DNA from: Rhyacophila brunnea
Lineage: Eukaryota; Arthropoda; Insecta; Trichoptera; Rhyacophilidae
DNA: 64,000 nt
Assembly (NCBI GenBank): GCA_022495005.1
Contig: JAGYXB010000272.1
Span: forward strand, 310,001-374,000
Reading direction: 5' to 3'
Below, piece by piece: positions 21,929-32,276 of the stretch; the stretch's first letter is position 1; each line of letters begins with the position of its first letter. The notes under the pieces were generated by a model. The model made no database searches. It was given only the letters and a program-made list of their open reading frames with translations, and was not told where the DNA came from. A program made the position numbers and the translations under genes.

Positions 21929-22620
21929 TCTTATGGCAGCGGTGTCCAACTGGCGGCCCGCCAAATTTTTTTTGCGGCACGCGAGCTGTGGGTACAGCAA
22001 ATTTTTCATCAAACATTGGGGAGAGAATTACCCATTATACATTAAAATATGAAAACATTTCATTCTAATAATGAATATTAAAAATACTTTTTCAAAACAA
22101 AGAAATATACTGCTTAATTCAGGCTGACCCATTTACTGCATCTAGTGGAGCAGCTGGAATAGAAGTGTTCTTGGATATGGAAAAATACCCAAAAAATTAT
22201 AGATTTTGGACTTCAAATCATTTCTATATTCGGAAGTACCTATATAATATATCTGCGAGCGTGCCTTTTCTGACATAAAATACATAAAATCAAAATATAG
22301 AAACAGCTTGAAGGATTCCACGCTTGAAATTATAATTAGACTTGCCTCAACAAATGTTAATATTGACAAAAAAGAAATTATTGCTCAACAACTAAGGCCA
22401 CAATGCTCCCATTAAATAACTTATAAGTACGTATAAGTATAATCTTTGTTTTGTAAACGTAATTAATTTATGATGAATAAAAAATTTTATAATAATATTA
22501 TTGTTTTTATTATTTCTAAGTAAGTTTTTTTTTGCTTATTTATACTCTTTGGCCCCGAAATGTTTGCTAAAGAAAAAATGGCCCGCGGCCTAAAATAAGT
22601 TGGACAGCGCTGTCTTATAG
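21929..22620 (+). mobile_element. hAT element, 676 bp, with 8-bp TSD
   Basis: The element spans 21937-22612. The left terminus CAGCGGTGTCCAACT matches the right terminus in reverse complement, CAGCGCTGTCCAACT, at 14 of 15 positions. GCGGCCCGCC and GCCCGCGGCC words follow inside the ends, as in many hAT elements. TCTTATGG (21929-21936) and TCTTATAG (22613-22620) form an 8-bp duplication with one mismatch. The interior encodes the broken C-terminus of the transposase (listed separately), so this is an internally deleted former autonomous copy. Confidence 0.9.
22126..22415 (+). pseudogene. hAT transposase, C-terminal remnant
   Basis: A hAT transposase catalyses cut-and-paste transposition; its C-terminal dimerisation domain normally ends the protein. 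Here the first reading frame gives DPFTASSGAAG and a F-W-type stretch (YPKNYRFW). After a frameshift near 22230-22250 a second frame gives CERAFSDIKYIKSKYRNSL and continues for 53 codons to a TAA at 22413. CE.AFS...Y.KSKYR is the hallmark of the hAT dimerisation region. Everything upstream, including the DDE catalytic residues, is deleted. An AATAAA polyadenylation word follows at about 22477. Non-functional as it stands. Confidence 0.88.
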
Positions 22621-23221
22621 TATTGTAATATGAGAACAGTACTAACATAACGTGAGTTTATTTGGTTGTAGGATCTTATCATGTGCAATCGGTTTCTCAT
22701 ACTTCTCAATTCAATCCAATGCGTTGAATTCGTATCTAAAAGCATGTGGCTACATTAGTATCATATTGTACAATAGACTATCTCCATGACAGAGGCAATG
22801 GACCTTAGGCTAATTTACTGAACCCGATTATCGTAACCTATTCGACGAAACAGAATGGTTATAATAATAATATTAACCAGATACCGTCACAGAAGCGGAT
22901 TTCATACAGAGAATCAATGCAACATTGATTCAATACTAAAATATTTTTAATTATTCCACGCATTCGATACTACATTGATTGCGATCCTTCATACAGTCAC
23001 ACAGTGAATTTACCTGTCATTGCACCGCCAGACGGAAATATATATAGCAGATAGATTTATAAGCTTATGCGTTAAACCAGGGCCGTGCGGTAACTCATAT
23101 ACCTACCAGTGTGCGAAAAAACCCAACTTTAAGTTAGAAATAATACTAAAATAATAAAACAATCTTATTTAAATTATCAGCGACGCAATACCGTTCTCAT
23201 ATAAATAATAATAATGGCAAA
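22621..23221. other. Spacer, nothing recognised
   Basis: CAGGGCCGTGCGGTAAC at about 23080 resembles the start of a hAT-type terminus, but no partner end or duplication was found. Confidence 0.45.
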
Positions 23222-23428
23222 TTCTTCTTCTTATTGTGTCATCCCCTAGCGGAGATCGGCCACCATCTGCTACTCGAAACACTTCAGTGGAGTTGCACTC
23301 GTACCAATTACGGAGATTCTTAAGTCACTACGCAGAACATCTCGGTCCCTTCCCATTCAATTGAGAACTTTAACATTTGTCACCCGGTCAGTCCAAGGAA
23401 TTTTGAGGATGCGTAATGCTTTTGGCCG
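23222..23428 (-). mobile_element. LINE-beta 3' end with internal deletion, reverse
   Basis: The minus strand translates to ALRILKIPWTDRVTNVKVLN, the conserved IPWT.R.TN.EVL word of LINE reverse-transcriptase C-termini. After a deletion it resumes near the terminal W...S..ELFR.A region and a GAAGAAGAAT tail (reverse TTCTTCTTATT). About 60 codons between these motifs, including the LGH word, are missing relative to the family pattern. Confidence 0.7.
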
Positions 23429-23429
23429 C

Positions 23430-23905
23430 CTGAATGATGTCTTCAAAGGTGACCTCTCACTGTGCCTAAAGCGCAAAGTGTTCAACCAGTGTGTGCTGTG
23501 ACGTGCGTGTGAAACATGGACCCTAAGTAAGAGAGTGATCCAGAAACTTAAAGTAGCACTGAGTGGTATGGAGAGGTACATGCTGGGCATAACGCGAAAG
23601 GACAAAAAGAGTAATGAGTGAATAAGGGAACACAGAAGGGTTTGCAATGTAATAGAGTTTGCTAAAAACCTCAAACGGAAATGGGCTGGACACATAGCTC
23701 AAAGATAGGATAATCGTTGGACAAATTTAGTCATCCAGTGGTATGCAAGAGGTCGCAAGGTAGACTTCGACGCCGCTGGATCGATGAGAAATGATAAAGT
23801 TCTGCGGAAGTACTTGGCAACGCAACGCACAGGACCAAGATAGGTGGAATCAGCTTGGTGAGGCAGTGGATAGATTCAGGCTGATGATGATGATGAATTT
23901 TCGAA
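23430..23905 (+). mobile_element. LINE 3' end with GATGATGATG tail
   Basis: C-terminal reverse-transcriptase region in the plus strand: LKRKVFNQCVL, CETWTLSKRVIQKLKVA, MERYMLGITRKDKKSNE, KRKWAGHIAQR and DNRWTNLV, in the order expected for this class (K..YG.E.W....D...L...E.R.LR......R..N). Several in-frame stops. It ends with the tail CAGGCTGATGATGATGATGA. It is head-to-head with the reverse LINE-beta piece, the two almost touching at 23430. The 2390-2690 fragment is a second copy of this family. Confidence 0.82.
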
Positions 23906-25145
23906 ATCTAGCGCACAAACATATTTTATATAAATCATCAAGAATAGGTACCTCTCATTTATTTTCCTTCAAATAATAATAAAATAAATAAACGAATTGT
24001 GTGTGTTTGTGCAGAGAATGACGATGCCACAGGCGAATTTAGGAGCGGAAGTCCGTCGAGTGTCGGAGGCTACACCGGAAAGGGAACTGGCGTCGGGCAA
24101 CTGGCCCGAGATTTATATATTATACAATGTTTTTATTTTGCTACAAAGCCTACAAATACAAAATAGCATATTTAAACGCATTATGCAGAGATTCTCAAGC
24201 TGTGGCCCAAATTTTTATAACCTATCGGTTTTACTAATCTAACAGGGCGTAAAAGACGTAGTGACATTTTACTGGAAAGTAATTTGAAGTAAATATTGTA
24301 TGTACATATTGGTACAATCACATAATAACTCTTAAGTTTTGATCAAATTGAGATGCATGTCACGTCACTGTCACGCTGCCACGGCGACAAAATTAGTCTA
24401 TGGTTTCGTCATTTGCAGAATATTTTGAACGATCACCACCTCTTTAAATTTAATTATAGAGAGTGCCAACTCTAATGTCTCTACGTGTGCGTACGTTAAA
24501 ATTACTTGCGATATTATATCCATAGATAATATTTTGAACAGAACCCAACCTGCAGACTATAGATAATAGACGATATTCTTATAGGAAATACATAATGCAA
24601 ACCACTAAAAACAAAAAACTTGATTTTGACATGATTCGAAAAAAATGTAGACATCTAGAATAATATGATATAAACGTTCAAAACGTCATGCAGGCGTTAA
24701 TGCAGTGCGGTTCAACTTGAGGTGATTGTTGTTTTGGTGATTTCGGCAGATTTTGCCAACTGACAATGTTTGTTTAAAGGTTCAAAATGTGCTACGGGAG
24801 AGCATCAGTCTGATAACATTTTAAACACCAATAAAAACGACATTACACACTTTTTTTCCATAGCGGCAGCTTACTGTGACGTCATGTGATAGTCAATGCA
24901 CCTAATATATTTCGCACTTTATTGACGTAGTGACATTTTACTAGAAAGTAATTTGAAATTAATATTGTATGTTCATATTGATACAATCACAATGTTACTC
25001 ATTTTTGGATCTTTGAAGAAGCATTCTAAATAATTTAACCACATAAACCTATTTTTATCTAAGCTAACTCAATATATTATATTATGTTAGATATTATTCT
25101 AGATTGCAAATTATATAATCTATTATTTAATAAGGTAGTTTGACG
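23906..25145. other. Spacer with a ~75-bp direct repeat pair
   Basis: GACGTAGTGACATTTTACT, then GGAAAGTAATTTGAAG and TAAATATTGTATG, at about 24256-24330 recurs with few changes at 24923-24995, same orientation, 667 bp apart. No coding between them. This could be two members of an unlisted family, or the ends of a decayed retroelement. Confidence 0.5.
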
Positions 25146-25218
25146 CAGACTGGTAAGATTAGCGGCATTTCCCGGAGAAGGCTCAAACCCACACTGAGTT
25201 ATAGTGATGATGATGTAG
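25146..25218 (+). mobile_element. LINE 3' tail fragment
   Basis: TTTGACGCAGACTGGTAAGA, GGAGAAGGCTCAAACCCACA and a terminal GTGATGATGATG match the 3' end style of RTE-like LINEs. Only the last ~70 bp remain. Confidence 0.55.
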
Positions 25219-26168
25219 GTACACTATAATATTATGTTAAAATTGGAATATTCATTGACATACTACATCTGTACACCTGCTACGGACAAACTTCTTGACG
25301 GATACCTAAAGATCTCATCCTACTCGTAATTATTAATGATCCAGAACGTTTCATTGGATCATAGACTATTTATTTTATTATAAAAATTAACAAGCTGTAA
25401 ACATCTTTCAGTTGACAATAAAGTTCTACCACAAATAAGTCGTGATCTTCAATAAGGCTTTTAAACATACACAAAAGTTGCACCTCTACCGTGCATATTC
25501 AACACATAACTTTTTATATGTATATTATTATCTTTAATCTGTACCTAACGATTATTTTGTAATGATGGAAATTGAATATGCAAAGTTGTTCCGGTGAAAC
25601 AAAGCGACCGTGAGTTTAATACATCTGCAGGTAGGGAAAATGGCTTCGAGAGAGACGGCGGGACTTACCCTTTTCAATCTTGATAAAAAAGGAAAGTTTT
25701 AATGAGCTGTGAAAATATCGCTTAGAGGGATGGAAAACTTTTAAGGGTGGGCATATACAAACACTCTTCAAACTTACGACTGGTATTGCTTACACACAGA
25801 ACGAGTCTCTCGGGCAATTGAAAAGAACTGACAAATAGCCGTGCTAAACACTTCACTAACTTGTAAAAAAAGAGTTATTTTAAATGGGTCAAGTATCGTT
25901 GATTGATTTGGAAGCTTGGAACAACCGTCGGGTACACTCTGGGATAATCAGTTCCTTACCGTGTGCTTAGGTTCGTCCAAACACAGGACCGATCAAAAAA
26001 GTTTACCTGATATTAGACGTTGCCAATATTATATATTCGTAGGTAGTGTAATAAATCTAATTACAGTTAATTTAACCAGGGAAAATCAGTCAAGTATACA
26101 GGGGTGCGGAGAATTTAAAAGAGTTTTTATTAACTAGTTATAAAGTATATATATTATTTTAACACGTC
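25219..26168. other. Spacer, nothing recognised
   Basis: Open frame 25916-26137 (73 codons) has no recognisable content. No inverted repeats. Confidence 0.5.
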
Positions 26169-26508
26169 CAGCGCATCTATTCTATATAAAAGACTGCTAT
26201 AGGCTGCTATCGGCAGCTAGCGAGGGTAGTTTTTTCATTTTTTGTATCGAAGTTTTAGCAGTTATTGTAACAATTACAATAAGTTAGCCATCTAAACAGT
26301 CGGAACTGTCTATCTCGCTCTAAAATTTAACACAGCAGAGAGAGGTCCTGTTAAAACATTGCATTTATTGTAACAATTACAACTAAATTAATTATTGTAA
26401 TTGTTGCAATAAGTGGTAATACTTTGATACAAAAAATGAAAAACTACCTTCGATAACTGCCGAGAGTGGCCTATTTATAGTAGTATTGTGTATAGAATAG
26501 ATGCACTG
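26169..26508. mobile_element. Foldback element, ~340 bp, ~110-bp TIRs
   Basis: Left arm CAGCGCATCTATTCTATA, GGCTGCTATCGGCAGCTA, GGTAGTTTTTTCATTTTTTG, ATCGAAGTTTTAGCAGTTATTG and TAACAATTACAATAA; the right arm is its complement with mismatches and ends ATGCACTG. A further TTGTAACAATTACAA-type palindrome sits at the centre. No clear target-site duplication flanks the ends. A non-autonomous DNA element with long inverted repeats. Confidence 0.75.
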
Positions 26509-27914
26509 AAGGCGGTTACTGCCGGTATGTCAATGATAGCACTAGAGCTGACACTGAGTTCTATCTTAAAACTTGTACACAATATGTCCGTAACACAAAG
26601 TGGAGAGTAACACTAAGGTATTTGATAGACTCGGAAGAGAATAATTATATCAATAACAGAAGCATTTGTCTCTGTGTGGCCTGGTCTGTATATATCGGGG
26701 GTCACGTCATGTACATGCTTAATAGTCCCCCGATGTTATTAATATCTTGTTTGGAAAGTTGCGTTGAGTCTGCCTGATATAGTAAATTTGGGTAGTGATG
26801 AATAATCCACAGTGGTAGTATTTTCTTGTTTTTATATTGTAGTAATACATATTGGATAAAGACAGCACTAATAAAGGAGTATCACATAGGTTTTATGCTG
26901 AGTTGGAAGATTTACATTATAATTTGAATTTAGGCTAAATGTTACGCGGAGTTGCGCGCGTAAATTGACTACATCGTTGAAAGGCCAAAATGCAACTGTT
27001 TTAGGACGGTCGAGATGCAACCGTTTCCTTTTAAGTTTTTGCGTAGTTTTCTATGGTCTATCAATGACCATAGACAACAACATGACAGTTTGTAGGTTTA
27101 AATTTAAAACTTACAATTAGAGCACATTGATAAGTTGTCTACCACTGCTTTAAATATATCGGTTCTTTTATAATATAAATAAAACATCATGTTTTACGAG
27201 TATGTATAGGTATTAGAAATAACGTTCACTGGAAATGGAAAATACATTAAGAAAAGTAATGGGTGGTAGTTACCGATGATTTCAAAGATGCGACGTAATT
27301 GTACAGTAATTATTTGAATAAAATGGTGGGTGTATTTCTATGCGACTCTGCAATTATTTCGAAACCCACTTATTGCGTATTTTGTAATGATATACCCCAC
27401 TGAAAAGGTTTATAGGATATTACGTCGATAGTGATGATGAAAATCAGGCAGTCAGTTTGCGCACACAGGGTATTAAATAATAATAGACTACAAACTCATT
27501 GTTAAAATCTTCTTCTCCACTACGTACCTGTCAAATTGTAACACTTAGGCCAACCGCTCATGCAGAAACTGAAATCTGACGAACTGATTGTTGATGGAAC
27601 TCATAAACTGGCCAGTAACTGATGCTTCGCACACGGCGCTACTGAAACCTAATAATCTCAAAACCTCAAACTGTCTGTCCTACTTAATTCTAAGCTTTTC
27701 CGTAATATCTTTACGGGAATATTCTGGCAGCCTGTAATTATACAGGCAGACGTTTTTCTCAATATCTGCCACATATTTTAAATAAAAAATCGGTTCGCCC
27801 ATCTTTAACTTTTGACGTTTTGACTTGTTATTGGTAGTTTAATGCAGTTCAGTGCTACCAATTTTGGTAAGACTAATAGTTTTTCATCGAATCTACTGAT
27901 ATTGGTACCACTGT
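26509..27914. other. Spacer with one short hairpin
   Basis: TCTATGGTC (27050-27058) pairs with GACCATAGA (27066-27074). GC-richer patch at 26690-26740 without recognised content. No gene or transposon supported. Confidence 0.5.
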
Positions 27915-28214
27915 TTAACCCTTTATAGGGCAAAGCATTTTTTTCTTCATTTCAAACCGACCTCTATCATTTTGCATCAGATATTTAATATCTTAAAACA
28001 ATTTTAATATAAAAATAAAAAATATCTATCAGAAATTTGGAAAAACTATAATATATGGTGGTTTTTTTATCAACCAGTGCCCATTCAGGTGTTTTTTTTT
28101 TGATTTTTTGATATATTTTTTTCAAATAAAACAAATAAATAATGGTTCTACATATTATTTATTTAATCATAAGAAAAGTTACAATTCATTTTTTATTTTT
28201 TTACACCCATTTAC

Positions 28215-28333
28215 CTAATACTTTTCAAAACATAGTATGCAAAACGGTACGTTAAAAAATAATATATGCGTTTTGGCTCTCTAACCGTACTACAATAAGC
28301 ACATCGACAGCTCTTTTTCTTAAATTTACTCAT
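28215..28333 (-). pseudogene. piggyBac transposase, Cys-rich C-terminus remnant
   Basis: piggyBac transposases end in a cysteine-rich zinc-binding domain that recognises the terminal repeats. The minus strand from 28333 gives KKKSCRCAYCSTVREPKRI (C-x-C-x-x-C), and one frame over FCILCFEKY followed by a stop at 28215-28217. This matches the expected order C..C......R..Y then LC..CF..Y. One frameshift separates the two halves, and the CxxC pair between them is lost. The catalytic core upstream is absent. Identification rests on the cysteine spacing and on lying inside a TTAA-flanked element. Confidence 0.78.
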
Positions 28334-28384
28334 GAACTGAAAAAAAAATAAAACATATTATCCTAACAGTACCTACCGACCTAC

Positions 28385-28480
28385 AACATTACCATATTAC
28401 GAAATGACCGAGAAAAATGGAGTATGCTGGGGGAGGCCTACATCCAGCAGTGGATAGACCCCAGCTGATGATGATGTTAC
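28385..28480 (+). mobile_element. LINE 3' tail inside the piggyBac element
   Basis: AAATGACCGAGAAAAATGGA, GGGGGAGGCCTACATCCAGC and AGTGGATAGACCCCAGCTGA then TGATGATG: the 3' end of a GATGATG-tailed LINE, same type as at 2390 and 23905. It lies within the piggyBac element, so it postdates it. Confidence 0.7.
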
Positions 28481-29187
28481 TTCTACAGTCAAATATAATA
28501 CAATACAAGCCCATGAAAGTTGCGATATTGATACTAATTTAGTACTTTAGCATTCAATTGATGTCACAACTAACAAAAAAACACCTTTTCTTCGAGGATA
28601 TTTTGAAAACTTTTCCGATCCCAAATATTTTGAGTAAAACTAAAATACATTTATGATAGTATACTATATTCACAATAAAATATAACTATACACAGCTGCC
28701 TAAGCCGTTTTTTTATTTTTAAAATAATTCTAGAGGTCAGCCATGCGAATTGCAAATTTGAGGTTATGTACTTCCCGCTTGGCAATAGAATGACGAAACA
28801 AGTACTCTGTCAAAATATATTTGTAAAAAATATAATGTAAATCGATAAATAAATGCATATTTAATACTTATGTACATACTTTTTTTCACAAAATATAATA
28901 TAAATGGGAACAAAATGACTTGCAAAGTCAAGTGTCACTCGCGAATTCGTCGAGTCGCGACCGCAAACGCGCAATGGCTGATACATCGACCAATCGATGA
29001 AATAGTGTTTTGCGAGCGATTGACGTACACTTTATATTAGATGGTTTATTTCATAACCAGAGAACGTTCTCGACAACGTCTTGACGCACTAAGGTTGATA
29101 TTTCCATATTTAGTGTATGACTTATAGCTCATAAATGAGGTGGTTGATAAATAAACCGTTTTCGACCTTTGCCCTATAAAGGGTTAA

Positions 29188-29554
29188 TGAGTGACTGGCA
29201 ACTGAGAGACTGGGAGACTAGCATGTCGCGTCTCCTCGGTTTCAGTTGCGGACATTTTAAAACTGAGAGATTCCAGTCTCGTAGTCAGCGAGCCGCCATT
29301 GAAATACATTAGCTAGATACTGGAGTTTTAGTCTCGTCTTTTTTGAGTATTCACGTGAGCGGATGGCCTAATAGCCCTAATACTTAGACGGCTCTCACAC
29401 CTAAACTCGCCTTGTCTGCCGCACAGCCATAAATCAAACCTTCCAAGAACGTCAATCCGGTGTTGCATAATATGAAGACCGGGCAAATCTACGTTGAGCG
29501 CGCAGTTGCACGTAACGAAGCGCGTATATCGATTTTTTAGCACTGATGCTGCGG
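29188..29554. other. Moderately GC-rich spacer
   Basis: Contains repeated GAGACTGGGAGACTAGC-like words and a weak hairpin (GAGACTGG...CCAGTCTC, 29207-29280). No gene recognised; the 109-codon minus-strand frame at 29328-29657 mostly shadows the LINE piece that follows. Confidence 0.4.
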
Positions 29555-29790
29555 GGTGGGGGAGGGCCGGCCACGGCGACGGAACCCTTGAATCTCTGCC
29601 ATAAAGGTACGAAGTGTCGCACTCTCTGGCGAGATCCAGAACATATGCCCCAGCCATTTAAAGCATCTCTTCGTGAATACCTTAATCACCGAAGGCTGCT
29701 GTGTCCACTCACAAATTTGAGTGTTTGTAACGCGGTCGTATCAATGTACTTCTAAGATTCTGCGGAGAAATCGATTATCAATGCATCTAA
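29555..29790 (-). mobile_element. LINE reverse-transcriptase C-terminal fragment, reverse
   Basis: In the minus strand one frame gives RVTNTQICEWTQQPSVI then KVFTKRCFKWLGHMFWI and SPESATLRTF, the R.TN.....T.......I..R...WLGH..RM pattern of RTE-type LINEs. Preceded by LRRIL-like sequence in another frame. Heavily decayed and without its own 3' tail. Confidence 0.72.
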
Positions 29791-29849
29791 TTAAATTTAA
29801 TAATTATTATATTTTTATTTATTTTAATTCAAACATGTTTTAAGGGGGA

Positions 29850-30290
29850 TCATATATGCCAACAGAGAACCTAGCGGAAAAATACGAAGCTTGCAATTTG
29901 AGATTTTTTTTTGATAATTTACAATTTCAACTGTATTAATTATTAAATATACATCTGAAAACTTTAAAAAGATTTTTTTTTTTAATACAAAGATAAACTT
30001 ACAATTCTAAAAAAATGTAATAAAATGTGAATTCGTTGCAGAGTCCCATCTTATTATTACATTATATTTTATGGTCATATTTATTATTAAAATTTAGTTT
30101 ATTAAGTTTTAAAATTTTCGCCGTTTAGATTTTTGACTAATTCATAGTTTTTATATTTTTTATATATATTTTAAAAAACATTGATTTTTATAAAAAATAT
30201 AAATGTGTATAACTTGAAATCCTTTTTATGTATATGAAATCTTATTTAGGTATGGTCACAATAGGTATTTAAGCTCGATTTGGACATTAA
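29850..30290. repeat. Repeat F copy 2 (inverted relative to copy 1)
   Basis: Starts TTAAGGGGGATCATA, then CTAGCGGAAAAATACGAAGC and TTGCAATTTGAG, and runs to GGTATGGTCACAATAGG with TTTAAGCTCGATTTGG at the far side. It mirrors 9825-10245. Interior AT-rich and non-coding. Confidence 0.7.
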
Positions 30291-30487
30291 ACATTAGAGG
30301 CACAAACCAAAGATCTCACTTGGAAAATAAGAATGCCATTAGACTTCGTATCAGGCTATCATCCCAAATAATTAACAGTTTACATGCATACAGTTTGATT
30401 TTTCTGACATGCCGTAAGCTCGTTGCTAATTAGCTTATTCACCCATATAATTTTAAATGTTATTGATGACGCTACCAAGGTATTTTT

Positions 30488-30990
30488 TACCACATTTTTC
30501 TTAGTTCATATTCTTGTTTGTTCGGTGGTTGTTTATCCAGTAATAATCTTGCAATCGATTTTTAACTAACTTTCCGACTAGCTAGACATTTGAAACTTTT
30601 AGAATATATCAGAACACGATGCCAATGCATTATTTTAATACTTTTAGCCATCTTTAAGTAGAATTAAATTCATTTTCAGTTAACTCTGTTTTGTATAAAA
30701 AGTTATTTCGGAAGAAATCCGTAATCCAATCCACTATTATTGGTTGCTAAGGAGGTGGTCCTAGCAACTAAATTATTAATATATACGTGCGTTACTATGG
30801 AAATCAAAATGACATTTCTGTATTCCATATTTATTTGTTTGTTTGTTGCAAAATAGCAAACAAATGATTTATTGACAATTACCTTATTTGTCATAAATTA
30901 TTAATACATAGAATTGTCACGCTTATATGATTCAACAGACAATTTAAAAACTTGGTACATAAAAAGTTCTTTTTATCTTGTAATTATTTA
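30488..30990 (-). mobile_element. MITE-A copy 5, reverse
   Basis: Read in reverse complement: lead-in AATTACAAGATAAAAAGAAC, TACCAAGTTTTTAAAT from 30956, ending at 30488 with AAAAATGTGGTA. The central hairpin has a longer loop (as in copy 2). A short extra stretch with TTTGTTTGTTTGTTG near 30836 has expanded. The two copies with AAAC/GTTT expansions (2 and 5) share the longer loop and may be one sub-lineage. Confidence 0.85.
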
Positions 30991-31591
30991 ATATTTTGAT
31001 GAATGACAAATATCACTGCCTAATTTAAATAACGATACATGTAAAAAAAAAAATGTTCATAATTCTCTCATTGATTTTGTTGTTGATAATGGTCGAGTAG
31101 TAACTCTGTGTAAACAGTATCTAGGTATTATATACCAAAAACTAAATTAATATATTTATACGAAACTATTGTTAAAAACCTAGGACATCTCTGTATATTG
31201 GTTACAAACTTTGCCATAATAATAAAGTATTCCAGTGAAATCTAAATATGTTCAGGCTGGAAAACGCTTTTCATTTACATCATATCAAAGTCGTCTGATG
31301 CATCAATTACTGTAAATAATATATGACAGTGCTTGTGACATATTTCACCACTCGATAAATTTCCCTACAGACTGGTTTTAAATTTCACATATCAAAATTC
31401 TAATTCGGAGTACCACTAATAGACGCGATGGACATGCATTGTTACTCTGATGGAAAATAATGCGTTTATCCATTAAACAGTGGTGTAGTGTTGTTATGAT
31501 GTTCCATATTTTCCATTGTTCTTTCATTTTGTAGTAATATTTATAAAAACCTTATTAGAAATTGAGAAAGGTATTAGTTATTTATCCAGTA
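30991..31591. other. AT-rich spacer, nothing recognised
   Basis: No supported feature. Confidence 0.5.
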
Positions 31592-32018
31592 AACAAAATC
31601 ATGTCCCCCACTAGAGCTGACAGGGCTCTAGCCTAGGGGCCCAGGCTCAGGTAGGGCTCGGCGTGAGGAGTCGACCGATAAGTGAGATAAACACAGACCA
31701 CAAATTTGCTTTAATAGTAAAAAATGTCGCCTGCGGCGCTATTTTGGTTAAATAATTGTTAATAACTAAAATGTTTGATTGTACGATGCAATTTATAACT
31801 GTGTGCCGATACTCGACAACTCCATAATTCAAATGGATTAACATATTAAAAATAGAAAAAATCGCTAAAAATACTCCTTAATTTTACCGCGTACACCATG
31901 GAAAACGCTACTGTAGTGCGTCACACTGTCTTTACCTTTAGCGATAGGTAGGGGGGGGGGGGCGCCAAACATCCTAGCCTAGGGGCCCGGTTCAGGATGT
32001 GGGGGCCATGAACAGAAT
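31592..32018 (+). mobile_element. Repeat C copy 2, TIR element with 8-bp TSD
   Basis: The element spans 31600-32010. Left terminus CATGTCCCCCACTAG, right terminus in reverse complement CATGGCCCCCACATCC. AACAAAAT before and AACAGAAT after form an 8-bp duplication with one mismatch. GC-rich ends (GGGCTCTAGCCTAGGGGCCC) surround an AT-rich core. Includes a G-run of about 12 near 31952. A minus-strand 65-codon frame arises inside and is not supported as a gene. hAT-like by duplication size; the CATG terminus is not the usual CAG/CAA start. Confidence 0.8.
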
Positions 32019-32164
32019 ATTATAGCACAACAGTTTTTGAACAATTAAACAAAATATTATGTAAATATTTAATAATTACATAATCTTATTTGTGCGACTA
32101 TACAGACGTACCTACCTACAATAAATATATCAGAAAGTATTCGAGGATATAATATTATATAGGT

Positions 32165-32276
32165 AGTACTGCATATATTTATTTCTTCTTTATACTGTTT
32201 CTTTGTTTTTAAATGTCATGTTGTGAACGTCTTAAATTTGTAATGTTCACAGTATGTAAAAAAAAATAAAAAATAA
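32165..32276 (+). mobile_element. LINE-J 3' end fragment
   Basis: TTTAAATGTCATGTTGTGAA, CGTCTTAAATTTGTAATGTT then CACAGTATGTAAAAAAAAAT: the 3' untranslated end also present at 55960-56045 and, in reverse, at 42690-42760 and 51390-51450. Coding part fully truncated. Confidence 0.65.

Larger units (their letters stand above)
27915..29187 (-). mobile_element. piggyBac-type element, 1265 bp, TTAA duplications
   Basis: TTAA (27915-27918) is followed by CCCTTTATAGGGCAAAG. The right end reads CTTTGCCCTATAAAGGG and then TTAA (29184-29187). The 17-bp terminal repeats are perfect, and TTAA duplications with CCCTTT ends define the piggyBac superfamily. The minus strand carries the broken transposase C-terminus 280-400 bp from the left end, which sets the orientation. 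At 1.27 kb it is about half the usual autonomous length, so it is internally deleted. A LINE tail was inserted into it at about 28385-28480. Confidence 0.9.

Noticed and set aside
23080..23100. hAT terminus at CAGGGCCGTGCGGTAAC
   Set aside because: No partner end or octamer duplication nearby.
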